From assembly GCA_963921825.1 (NCBI GenBank), contig OY997588.1:9066001-9130000 (forward strand): a stretch of 64,000 nt of DNA, in the 5' to 3' direction. This DNA comes from Erodium maritimum. Lineage: Eukaryota; Streptophyta; Magnoliopsida; Geraniales; Geraniaceae. Positions 22,613 through 33,434 of this stretch are shown one piece after another. The notes under the pieces were generated by a model, which saw only the letters and a program-made list of their open reading frames with translations, was not told where the DNA came from and ran no database searches. Numbering within the stretch: position 1 is the stretch's first letter; every line of letters starts with the position of its first letter. Made by a program: the position numbers and the translations under genes.

Positions 22613-24432
22613 TATTGTAGTATTCCCCTCCCAACATACACCGAGAGTGATCAACGAGCATTTTTTTTAATTTCTTTTACAGTCCAACATACTCAATCAT
22701 TTCGGTTCAATTTTTTGTTGTTATATATGTTTTATTATTTTTTGTTATCACGTTTTGAATCAGGATATTATCATGCCGAATATAATAGTTAATATTACAA
22801 TGAAAAGAACATCATCAATCATCGTGTATATAACCTTTTATGGTATACTATTAAAAAAAACCTTTTCATGGAATACAATTGAACCGTTTTCAGTTTTTCA
22901 CTCGACTCATGGTTTTTTTTAAAGGTTCTACAACTAAACTCTTTGTTAGGTTTTTTTTTTCTGAGACAGAACCGTTGTACAGAGACAAGGTCATGGTTAT
23001 GGTAATGGTTATTACCATGACGTATGACATGGTTATGCTTCTATTTACTATACATCATCCCCCTTGCATCTCTTTTTTGGGTTCTACGAATATTTTTCTT
23101 GCTAGGGTTACTTTCGAACCGTCTCTAGCCATCGTGACTTTGGCTTCCTCCCGTCACCAATGAAGTGTCTACCGATCTTATTCGGTCCTTCTCTACGATT
23201 CCGATGGTTGCCTTCTGGTTCACCTCGGCGTCAATGGACCTCACCGCCTCGGAGCCCCGCGATGACGCCGGCGTCTCTGAAGCCATAGCCGCCATCTCTA
23301 ATGCCGCCACCGCCGTCTCTAAAGCCGCAACCACCGTCTCTGATGTAGCTGTCGCCGCCCCTAATGCCATCGACGCGTCCTCCTCCCTGGCCTCCACCAC
23401 CGCGTCCTCCTCGACCCTCCTCTCGATTATGGCTAATCGACTGGGTCTTTTTTTATTTTTTCTAATTACATCTTTGCAGGGTCAATGACTTCCTTTGAAA
23501 CTGATGACAACAGGTTCGGTCGTACTATATAGATTATGCAGCAACTAGGCAACACCTTGAACAACAATTATTGGTTTCGTCATATCTTAGTTTTTATTTC
23601 AGTTAGCCGTTATGGCTCTTTAAACATCGCATGTGTCGATTCACTTGTCTCATAGTTTTTTTGTAAAGAGACATTCTAGAGCTTTATACAACATAATGAC
23701 TCTTTTCTATTTTGTGGTAAGAGACTTTCTCCAGATACACTGTTTTGTACTTGATAAACGTTGGAGTCCTCCACCTCTCAATCCGAATATTTTAATCGCA
23801 CTTGCCTCTAACAGATTCATCCAAGCATCCCTTTCCTTTGCCATGACGCAATTATCAATTGTGTGCTGTTTTAGCACGTCTCTAGGTCTTTGTTAGTGGT
23901 TACTTGTAGTGCAAGGTACTTGCATGATTATGTTGTTGGATATATATGTGCAAGTAGGGTTTACTAGAAAAGTTGAAGTCATTCCAATCCCAATCATCAA
24001 TCATGATGGCTAAACAACAACCATGCAAGTGCCCATTTGGATGCCCTCTCTACTTCACCACCATGCAAGTGTTTCTTCTTGCCATTTAACACTTCATTTT
24101 TCCAAATATCAGTAATGTGATTGTTGATTTTGATGTTTTTAGTTCTTTGCAATCAATTTATATCTGACTTTTCTCTCCCTTTGTTACACCAACCAAGCCA
24201 ATGCCTACTTTTTCTTCTTTCTTTTGAAGTTGATATAACTTATAAGTAAAATATGTGAAAGTAAATTTAATGAGTTTGAAATATTATTAAATATAAGACT
24301 TGTTGATGTATATTCCGTTCTATCTATATTTTATTTTAATTTTATGTGAGATTTTATACTTCGAAACTCTATTCGTTTAAAGGATAAATAAAAATAAACT
24401 CGATGTATTTGACGTACACACAAATACACGTG
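22613..24432. other. Gene-empty region with a low-complexity Ala/Ser/Thr frame
   Basis: A frame at 23165–23488 encodes mostly Ala, Ser, Thr and Val. It has no splice partner, no homology that I recognise, and a GC-rich patch confined to about 23100–23420. It looks like an exon-like or transposon-borne fragment. The remainder is AT-rich spacer. From 23920 to 24240 nothing is recognised. Confidence 0.35.
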
Positions 24433-25510
24433 AACTACTAGAGAAAACAACTTCTGCGGCCACATTAAACGGTCACAAAAGTTGTCTATACTGTTGTAGA
24501 AGAACAATGGTGACGTAATGGTAATCGCACAACGATCGTCGCGCCGCTTTTGTTAGATTTACACTTCATTCACAGTATAATATACATTCGTTGTAGATTT
24601 TAGCTATAACGATTGACAGTGTACATTCGTTGAATATTACTTAATTACTACAATGACTTCACGTTATTTTCTGTGACCGTTTCTATAACGTAGTAGAAGA
24701 TGCACTATATTGAACTTCTGCAACTGTATTCATATAGTCGCTGAGGCTTACTATATGTAACTTTTGCGACTTTAAAGGTACAGTCGTTGAAGCGTGCTAG
24801 CTGTGATTTCCGTGACTAAATGCATATCGTCGCAGAAGCATACTAGCTGTGATTTCTGTGACTGTATGCATATCGTCGCAAAAGCATAATAGCTATAGTT
24901 TATGCGATGCTATGATTAATGTCGCAAAATTACAAATCTTGAGCGACCAAGTTCTTATTTGGTCGTTGAAGCCGAATTTCAAATTTGAAAAATTGTAATT
25001 ATAAAACGTGGACCCAAATATCCAAAACATGCATAATTTTATAGTAAAAACATCTCAAACAGAGCATCTAAGAAACACAAAATGTTAACATTTGAGAACT
25101 TGTGTAGTTCCAAAGTAATCAAAATAATATCAAACAATTCGAAACAAATAATTACATAAATGTACCCGAGAACAAATTAATTGAGACCTGAATTAGAAGA
25201 ACCTTTGAGGTTGGGGACCATCCTTCTCTCATACAACGGTAGAAGTCTCGTCACCTTGGCGAGATGGTCTTCCATAGCCGTTTGTCATTCCTCATGTTCC
25301 TTTAAACGACGATCCACCTCCGTCTTGACCTGCTCCTAAATCCGTGTCACTTGCTTAGACATTGGGAGGATGATCTTACGACCACATCTTGAATGTACAC
25401 TCCTCTTCATCGATTTGCCTGATTTATCGATTTGGACCTTAACCTAACATGAAGCGGACACCACCTCATAGGATGAGGCCACGTCCAACTCTTGGGTTTC
25501 GGATATTGAT
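24433..25510 (-). mobile_element. CACTA (En/Spm) transposon remnant, 3' end
   Basis: The left boundary AACTACTAGAGAAAAC resembles a CACTACTAGAAAA terminus with its first base changed. Next to it are the dense subterminal repeats expected of CACTA elements. They are GCGAC- and GTCGCA-type words, with a 46-bp unit repeated at about 24792 and 24839 (TAGCTGTGATTTC and ATGCATATCGTCGCA). Farther in, at about 25190–25385 on the minus strand, a frame with two stops encodes a charged, coiled-coil-like tail (VDRRLKEHEE, MEDHLAKVTRLLPLYERRM) ending LKGSSNSGLN. This resembles the C-terminus of plant CACTA-associated proteins. The 5' half and other terminus are missing, so it cannot move by itself. Confidence 0.7.
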
Positions 25511-25853
25511 CACTCCTCTTTTTCTCCTTAAAACAGATGCGTTCAGAAGAGTTTTTCTTAAAATAAAATTTCAGTCCATATTATCGAAATGATATTGACG
25601 GCTCTTCGATCAAGAGACGAGATGTATGAGGCCCAAATTATTCCAAAAGTTTTTATGGGCCATTGGCCACTAATGCCTCAGCTGTGGAATTCTCGTGTTC
25701 AACCGTAGGCCCAGGCCCATGCACAAAGTTAAGGGGTAAGGTAGTAATTTCACAACCCATGGACGACAAGTGATAAAACATTATCTTTAATTTCTCGAGA
25801 ACAGATAAGAAAAGACATCAAGCAAAGCGAGGCATAGAAACAGAGCTTCAAAA
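25511..25853 (+). promoter_or_regulatory. Upstream region and 5' leader of plastid L34
   Basis: The stretch contains two GGCCCA words at about 25709–25720 and related TGGGCC or AGGCCC words nearby (25630–25665). Such site II-like elements are typical of plant ribosomal-protein promoters. The purine-rich leader GAGAACAGATAAGAAAAG precedes the ATG at 25854. The assignment rests on motif content only. Confidence 0.4.
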
Positions 25854-27801
25854 ATGGCTACGGTGTCCACAGTAGCAGCGTCACTAGCACCATGGCTAGC
25901 GGTTCAATCCAGGTCCATTCGCAGCCCTTCGGCCTCTCTCGTCTACCTTGGCGGCTCAACAAGGAGCTCTTTCTCTCTCAGCACCGCCAACGCCTCCACC
26001 GGTCCCGCCTTCCTCCAATCCTCTTTCGTCCCTTCCTCGTCCTCTCTCGCTTCCACTTCTCCCTACTCTGGTAATTTCTTCCTTCTTTTCTTTGAACTTT
26101 GCCTCTTGGGTCTTCGTTGATTTTTACCCGAATAATGCTTGTCTAGGTTGTGGTTCAATTGGGTAAAACTCGAAATTTCCAGTGTTGCTGGGGAAAGAGT
26201 TGAATTGGGTGTAGCTTGTATGTTCTGATTTCGGTGCCATGCTGGTTTTTGAATTCACTAACTTAATGACTGAACTGGTGGGTAATGGTTGAATTTTTCA
26301 GTACTGTTGGGATGATTAGAGAATTGGGTCTCTTTGTTTCTTAGCTTTAGTGCAATACCTGGTGTTTGAAATTGAATTGATTAAGTTTAAGTCACAGACT
26401 TAGTGTATTGGTTTGTTTAAAGTTGAAATTTTTGCTCTTTCATATGCAGTAAGGAATTGTTATTAATTTCAAGCATCTATAGTAGAATGTGGTTCTTGTT
26501 AATTTTGTCCGGTTTGGTTGGTTCAATTTGAGACGGTGCTGTTTTATCTGCATTCAGGAATATCTTGTTCTTCCTTTTAGAGTTTATGAGCTATACTATG
26601 TGACTATTGCTAATAGTGTACATTAGTGATAGATTTAGGCTCTTAAAGAACCATTAGTATATGTTTGTAGCTTCTTTAATTGGAAGCATACGAATGTGAA
26701 GGTGACTGAAAGGACATTAAAAGAAACTACATATTGGAAATCACGGTGCTCAAGGGTATGACTGTCACTACTATGCTTGTTGTATTTCCGGACTTGAGAA
26801 AGGTGAATGCTATGTTTTGATAAAGGGTTGTATAGGACTCCGTGTGATCTTCTACTCATATTCTTGTTCCTCGCTATGCAATGCCATATCTATCTTCCAT
26901 TAAATATTAGGATGTCATCTCTTTCCTTATTATTGCTCTCCAAGTTAACTTAACTACCCTACTCCAACTCCTACTCCTGTTAAGTTTGCCTAGCTAAATT
27001 TTCTCACTATGCCGCACATTCCCAAATTCTATTCTTCAGTTGGAACCATCCTAACCCTTCCTCAAAAGACTTATCATTCCTAATCCCACCCTTTCCTAGT
27101 TTAAGCATCCTCGTATCTTTCAATCCCATTTATCGATTATGTGCAGTGACAATGATAACACATCAACATGCACACACCTGAAGCATCATTCCATGTTGAT
27201 TTGTTTCCTTGTTGAGGTCTCTTGTGTATGGTGAATGAATGTTTCAAATGGAAAAAAAAAGCTTCAAATCTTGCACATGGTGATACAACATATAGGAATT
27301 CATTTATTCTACCTTGCATCTCTATGAACGCCCTGATTTGAACAAAAATGTAGTTGATAATATCAGTCATTAGCTCCTGTCATAAACTTATATTTATAAA
27401 CCATGTAATTGTCTTTTTTTTTATCAGAAAATAAATAATGCATAAAAAAGTGGTGTGGGTTCCGAGATAAACCATGTAATTGTCATCACTCCTAAACACA
27501 ACATTTGTATCTTGCTCTGAGATGAAATTAAATGATGATTGCAGGACGGTCTCTGCTCCTGAATTTGACATGCAACATTGGGGTGAGAAAAGATAGAGGT
27601 TTCAGGCTAGTGGTTAGGGCTGGAAAGGCGGCTCTGTGTCTAACAAAGAGGAACAGGTCCAGGAAGTCTTTGGCCCGTACTCACGGGTTCCGCAGAAGAA
27701 TGAGGACCCCCGGTGGAAGGGCAATGATGAAGCGCCGACGTGCCAAGGGTCGCCGTGTCCTCTGCACCAAGACTAATCCCAATAGCGGGAAACTGTCTTA
27801 A
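25854..27801 (+). CDS. RPL34: Plastid 50S ribosomal protein bL34c (nuclear-encoded)
   Basis: Two exons, 25854–26070 and 27545–27801, joined in phase 1, encode 157 aa. Residues 1 to about 90 form a Ser/Ala/Thr-rich, acid-poor chloroplast transit peptide beginning MATVSTVAASLAP. The C-terminal 50 or so residues are a bacterial-type L34 domain: TKRNRSRKSLARTHGFRRRM, then TPGGRAMMKRRRAKGRR, matching the family signature. The protein binds 23S rRNA in the large subunit of plastid ribosomes. The 1474-bp intron is long for such a small gene and contains a tiny LINE-tail insertion at 27414–27466. At1g29070 is the Arabidopsis counterpart by memory. Confidence 0.95.
27414..27466 (-). mobile_element. 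5'-truncated LINE insertion in the L34 intron, 18-bp target duplication
   Basis: The 18-mer ATAAACCATGTAATTGTC occurs at 27396–27413 and again at 27467–27484. Between the copies are 53 bp that on the minus strand end in TTTTCTGATAAAAAAAAA, a poly(A)-tailed 3' end. This is the footprint of a severely truncated LINE integrated by target-primed reverse transcription. The perfect duplication suggests recent insertion. It lies about 60 bp before the L34 exon 2 acceptor and does not change it. Confidence 0.8.
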
Positions 27802-28298
27802 GTTGACCTTTTGGACTGAATAGGTATATGTGGATTGCTCTATGACAATGTGGCTCTGCTGTATTTTGTTTTGAGTTTAATTTGTTGATCGAAGTTTGTC
27901 AATCTCGGAATCATGGTATTTTTGTTTACTTTCATGTAATTGATCGTGATGTTAAACTTGTGGTCGGATGGTTGTTGTTGTTGATGTCTTGTTTGAGTTT
28001 AATATCACCAAGTTCCGTAGTTGCTGGTTTCTTCAAAATGTGCATCTAGAGTCATTGCTAGTGAACAGACCAAGGAATATAAGATATGTGATTGAACTGT
28101 GGCATTCATCTGTATGAGCAAACCGATGAATGGGCCAAGAAGCGGGCCAATACAAATGAGGAGCAAATCAATAAACGGGCCAAGATGTTCAAGATAGATG
28201 GTGGAGCTTTGCCATCGATCCGCACGTGCAGGTGCAGACTAGTAAACGGGCCAAGGAGCCCAAGATAGATGATGGAACATCCATGATACTCACCTTTA
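27802..28298. other. 3' flank of L34 and a GGGCCAAG-repeat patch
   Basis: The first 200 bp or so are the L34 3' untranslated region. At 28125–28270 the word GGGCCAAG recurs (GAATGGGCCAAGAAG, AAACGGGCCAAGATG, AAACGGGCCAAGGAG), and each of the latter two is followed by AAGATAGATG. This is an imperfect repeat of unknown origin. Confidence 0.4.
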
Positions 28299-28788
28299 GG
28301 GAAAACGCTGATTCCTAACTTTTAGGAACGTTTCATTATCACATCTTAACCCAGACCAACGTTTGGTTGCACTTCCAGACCTGAAATGTTTTGAGTTTCT
28401 CAAAACATGATACTAGTCATCCAATTTAACGATTTCGTTAACGTGAGAAGGTTAAAGTCGAAAATACCCTTCAACACCGAAATAACCCTTCCTACCCTTC
28501 AGCGTCGAACATGGTTGGGTGCTCATAATGTTCCCAAGTATCACTCTGAATTTCAAATTAATGCATTAAAATAGGGACATACCTTCTGTTTGTAAGACTT
28601 TAACCTTCGGCGCTGAAGGGAATTTTTGACTTTAACCTTCTCACGTTAACGAAATCGTTAAGTTGGACGGCTAGTATCTTGTTCTGAGAAACTCAAAACC
28701 TTTCAGGCCTGGAAGTGCAACCAAACGTTGGTCTGAGTTAGGATGTGATAATAAAACGTTCATAATGGGTAGGAATCAGCGTTATCCC
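28299..28788. mobile_element. Long-TIR MITE, family C (Mutator-like)
   Basis: A 490-bp foldback element starting GGGAAAACGCTGATTCCTA and ending with the inverse, AGGAATCAGCGTTATCCC. The arms run about 180 bp. Shared inverted words include CCAACGTTTGGTTGCACTTC and its complement, and GTTAACGAAATCGTTAA. The 9-mers outside (TCACCTTTA and TTCTCTTTA) match at six positions, so the target duplication is doubtful or decayed. The GGGAAAAC terminus resembles family A, but the arms differ. Confidence 0.75.
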
Positions 28789-30095
28789 TTCTCTTTATTT
28801 TTCGTATCAACCTATTGAAAGTACTAGTTAGCTAACCGTCGGCTGAAAACGCTGTCAACTGATAGCTATCTTTAATAATTTCTTTTTATTTCAGCCCTCT
28901 CTCTTCGTCACCCTTCAATTCCGATTCCAATTGTATTACCACTCAGTTTTATATAAATTTCCATGTTTGCTCTTAAAAATTAATGACTGATGAATGATGG
29001 GTTCGTAGGTGTTACCTTACTAAGTCACTGTATATATGTAATGTACAAGTACATAATGTAGGTATTAGTATACGTAGAGATTGTTGGCCCCGCAAGTATC
29101 GCAAAGGCATGCAGGAACCAACAACTCATTAATGAGACTATGTAGTGTCCGTAAAGGCAACGGCACCACCACAGGCACAGTGCAACTTTGAGTTGAGTAC
29201 TACGTAGTACAGTCACTGATCCTTAATTGCCTCGCTGGCAGTGGCACTTCTGTAATTAATTACCGCATCACCGTGTTTGACCAGCAACAAAATAATGTTC
29301 TCTCTCAAACCTGAATCATATGCATGAAGACATATAGAGAGAGAGGTTGCGTGCCGATCCGTTTGGCTAACTTTGTATTTGCATGTTATTATTCGCCTTA
29401 TAATATAATATTTAATTAAGCAACCCGAGACCTTAGATTATGCACTCTCTACTTTCCATGCACAGATTTTCAGGATTTTGTTTCGTTTTTTTTTTTCAAC
29501 CCCATTTGATTTTCAAGCTCCTATAATTAGATCCAAAAACCTAAATTCTAATCCTCACTAATCAAATTATTAACCCTAGTTTCTGGATCCAAAATTTTCA
29601 TCAAAACACAAAGAAACCGGGATGATACTTTTATTGGACCATGAGGGAATTTTTGGGCTTTAAGTTAGTTAAATTCAGGTATCTCAGACCTATGTTTTTT
29701 AGAGCTTCATGTGTGTTAAATCTGGGTTATTAGACCTCGACTGCATTTGTGAACTTCTTGGTAGTTATTCTTAGGGTTTAGTTGATGTTCGGTTATCTCG
29801 GTCCTTGTTGGCTTCTGTTTGCTTTACGTTAGTTATATCTGGTACTGAGACTGTATGTTTGGTTTCCTTGCTTTGTTGGGATTGCTCTGAGACAGTGCTT
29901 TATTTTCAATACTCTCGTTTGTTTTAAGGGCCGACTTATCAATTTCTTATCCTCTCCTTTCACTTCGAAGGATTGGATGTCTTGAAAAAATTTGTTAATA
30001 AAAAAAATATATAGGTGAACCCAGAAAATTAAAGTCAAATGACCTTTAATCTATTATATTATATCAAATTAATCACCATTTGAATAAGTTACGAT
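28789..30095. other. Gene-empty spacer
   Basis: No supportable gene. There are scattered TA-rich stretches, a CT/GA-rich patch near 29335, and a pyrimidine run near 29485. No repeat ends were identified. Confidence 0.4.
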
Positions 30096-30108
30096 CATGA
30101 AAAGTACT

Positions 30109-31000
30109 CTTTATTTGAAACGGGTAACCGGAGACTTTTATTAATACCAATAGGTAATCAAACAGGATGAGGTGTGACCGTCCCGGGTTCCAGATGTATG
30201 TCCGAGCCGACCGTAGTAAGTCCGGCGCTCATGGACACATAATAATAGCCAACTTGAAATCGTGGGCACAAACTCAAGACAACTCCTTACCAACGTCTCA
30301 AAACAGCGAGACTTGAAATGAAAAGTCCTAATCGACATAAGCAACAGAATGTCTAACCAACAATTTATTCGACCTAAGACAGGATAAAAAAGTAGCACAC
30401 GATCGAAAGAACAAACTACCAAATCTGCGATGCCAGTTCTTCTAGGCCCCGTGCCATTGGAGCGATCTGGTATCGTCAAATCTTCGTCCTGATTCGCCCG
30501 GATCTTTCAAAGTAGTGCGGGAGACGGGATAAAATATTCGATCCCAACGGTTTGTTCGGGATCGAGGGTCCCGACTTCGGGTGCCGTGGAGTCAGACCCC
30601 GACCTATCGTCCTTCCTCTCGGATCCCAGATCCATCGAGAGAGCGGACCCATGCCGGCGAGAGGTGGCTCAGGGGCGGGAGGCCGCTGCAGATGGAGGAC
30701 AGCGCATGGAACCGGTATCCCGGAGAACGGCGGCAGGAGGGCCACGGTGGCTATTGAAGGATGCATCGAATCGCGAGCGGTGGGGAGGAAAGCCAGATCG
30801 GAATCGAGAAGAGGAGCAGGCTCTGATATTCAATCAAACAAAACATGTTATCCTATCAAAAGATCGGATCCGGTACCTGAGAGACGTCCGGGACGTCGGG
30901 GGGACGAAGACAGTCCGAACGACGGGGAGCAGTTGGCGAAGCGGAGAAAACGAGCGAGGCGAGCGCGACTCCGGTGCAGAGACGTGAGCTTTTTTTTCTT
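30109..31000 (-). mobile_element. LINE-like retroposon with 13-bp target duplication
   Basis: CATGAAAAGTACT flanks the unit at 30096–30108 and 31001–31013, a perfect 13-bp duplication. On the minus strand the unit starts near AGCTCACGTCTCTGCACC after an A-rich stretch, is GC-rich through its 5' part, and ends ATTAATAAAAGTCTCCGG then TTTCAAATAAAG. This resembles plant LINE 3' ends. The minus strand has a proline-rich frame (30476–30766) with no domain that I recognise. There is no reverse transcriptase, so it would need help to move. The LINE label is inferred from the ends; a SINE-like or processed-transcript origin is possible. Confidence 0.6.
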
Positions 31001-31013
31001 CATGAAAAGTACT

Positions 31014-32503
31014 TATTAAGTTTTAATAAAATTATATTTTTAGACCTCAACAAACTAAGATATATAGTGCATTAATCATCCGACCTCGATTAATACATAA
31101 TTATTATTGATGTTTAGGTGGACAAGGGTAGTGTTAACTTTTATACATATTTAAGGGGTAATAAAGTAATAATATGTGGACATTGGGATGGCAGAATAAT
31201 AGAATGAGGACCTTCTATTCTGATCTTGACTCTGACTGCACAAACATAGATACAGAGTGGATACCAATTAAATAGGTTGGATAAAAATAATAATAGAATA
31301 ATAGTCATGAGTTTTTCTCCATTTTCTGATGCGAATTTCGGGGCAAGGCTTCCCATTCAACGGACAAGTAATACAATTCAGATTTTAGATATTTTTATAT
31401 ATGATTTGTTCACTTATCCTGAATAAAACAATGAGGGATATGTTATGTGAGTAAATAATATTAGTATTTTTGTTGGGTTGAGAGTTCTCTATCTAAATTA
31501 TCACCCTTAGTCTCTTAAAGTCGATGTTCAAAATAATGTCATTGTATACTTTTATCATTGGGAGGTTGTTCGGGAGTCTATCCGTTACAACTTTTTTGTC
31601 GTTCTCCTCTGTGCCTTCACACTCTAACGTTGTTGTATTGAAAGGATGATGTCTACTCTATGACGATCTGCGAATTCCTACTGCGGTGGTGATCGCCCTT
31701 TTCGTAGTCTCCCACGCCAAGAGCGAACACACGACCATAACGGGAGGGGCTTTCGTTGACCCAACAATCAGACGAATCAGGCAAGGTCTGTTATGCAGTC
31801 TTGCCAGGTCCAATGAGGCAACTACGGGAAAGCGGGACGTTAGGGAGGAGAAGCGTCCCGCCCCCATCACGATCGGTTTTTGTTGATCGACCTCCCCCAC
31901 CACTTCCTACACTCCCTCCTCGAACCAGGCACTTCATCTTGTCGGGGATATATCATTTTGCTCCGTGCTTGCATGTAGAGGAGACCACCAAGAGAGATTT
32001 TGTGCCTACCTTCCAATGTTCGGTAATTCTGGATACAGGTGAAGGCGTCGTGGAGGGAGTCTTTAGGCCGAGGAAGCCACCTGCAATGTGGGAGCAGCTT
32101 GTCTCCTTGTTGTCGTATGCTGCTTTGTGTCCTAACCTAACTTCGATGCTTTGATCGTCGTGGTCCGAAATCTAGTCATCAATGCCTTTCTTGTCGATAT
32201 TACCTATCACTACGGACATCAACCGCCGCGATTGAAAATGAGAAAAGAATCGAGATAGAGCCAAGGCGAGAACTAAAACTACTTTTGTACATGATCTAAT
32301 ACTTAGACTTTGTTTCAACATGATTTGATATTTAGAATTTGGAGTTCAATAAAGTTGATTTATCTCTCTCTCACCTTCTTAACATTGATATTTGATTACA
32401 AAAAATATATATGCTTGAACACTATCTTAAACTTCTATCAAGCTTAAAAACGCTAATTTGATTATAAAAAATATATAAACTTTGTATATACACATTGTTT
32501 ATG
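31014..32503. other. Spacer with an unclassified GC-rich repeat
   Basis: A GC-richer patch at about 31640–32160 carries open frames on both strands without recognisable protein similarity; it is probably a transposon fragment. Just left of the MITE at 32504 the sequence CTTGAACACTATCTTAAACTT and the 3' flank word TTTGTATATACACATTGTTT are each duplicated on the element's other side. Confidence 0.4.
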
Positions 32504-32911
32504 GGGTAAACTACAAATGCATACCCTTAAGTATGCACGTTTAACCGATGAATACCCTGAAATTTAAAGTTAACTGATGCATACCCTGAATTTACGAGTT
32601 GTAACTCAAAACCCCTCCGTCAGCTAAAATGACGAAAATACCCTCAACTACACTTCAATAATTATGTTAAAAAAATTATTTAAAACTTACTTTTGTTATA
32701 TATATATTTACTTATTAAATGATTTTATTTTTATTTAAAAAATCACTTCATTTATATTTTTAAAAAATTATTTAAAAAATTACTGAGGGTATTTTCGTCA
32801 TTTTAGCTGACAGAAGGAGTTTTGAGTTACAACTCGTAACTTCAGGGTATGCATCAATTAACTTTAAACTTCAGGGTAATCATCGTTAAAACGACAACTT
32901 CAAGATATGCA
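32504..32911. mobile_element. Long-TIR MITE, family A copy 3, right tip missing
   Basis: It starts GGGTAAACTACAAATGC and carries the family A inverted arms with GTCAGCTAAAATGACG. The right arm runs to ATATGCATTTGTA. There the expected last ten bases (complement of GGGTAAACTA) are replaced by TATACACATTGTTTATG. That sequence repeats the left flank directly before the element (32481–32503). The 9-mer TTGTTTATG therefore occurs on both sides. It lies about 520 bp upstream of the SOMBRERO start codon. Confidence 0.75.
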
Positions 32912-33109
32912 TTTGTATATACACATTGTTTATGAACTCATTTGCTTGAACACTATCTTAAACTTGTATCACCAATAGTAATCACATAAGATCTGTAATT
33001 AGTAGTAATATAAATGGATAATATAATAATAATTTTCCTTTATTTCTGTTCCCATCTAATTTGCCCATCGTACCATCTAAACATTGCACTGATCCACATA
33101 TAATATCAC

Positions 33110-33111
<2 letters not shown>

Positions 33112-33146
<35 letters not shown>
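33112..33146. repeat. (CT)n microsatellite in the SMB leader region
   Basis: A perfect CT dinucleotide run of about 17 units, with a second shorter run at 33212–33229. It lies about 290 bp before the SMB start codon. CT runs are frequent in plant 5' untranslated regions and are length-polymorphic. Confidence 0.9.
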
Positions 33147-33151
<5 letters not shown>

Positions 33152-33434
33152 TTTCATGATTCTAAAAAAGTCACACCACCATATCTTCGTGCCCTTGAAG
33201 CCAAGAACTTGCTCTCTCTCTCTCTCTCTGCTCTTTTTCTCTCCGTAGATCCTCTCCTTCCTTCCACCAAACAGAAGATTTTCTTACATCAAATTAAGGT
33301 ATGTTCTTTCTCTCTTCAATATTTACTTAACATCTATATTTTTAGAAGAAAAAAAGAAGTTATTTTTGTTTCATTACATTGTGTTTGATCTTCATTTTGT
33401 TTCGGCGTTTTTAAGGTTGTAAATTCATCAGGAG

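Noticed and set aside
23165-23488. 107-codon Ala/Ser/Thr-rich frame
   Set aside because: Low complexity, open on both strands, no splice partner or family resemblance.
31756-32154. 132-codon plus-strand frame
   Set aside because: No recognisable family, proline- and arginine-rich, overlapped by antisense frames; probably transposon debris.
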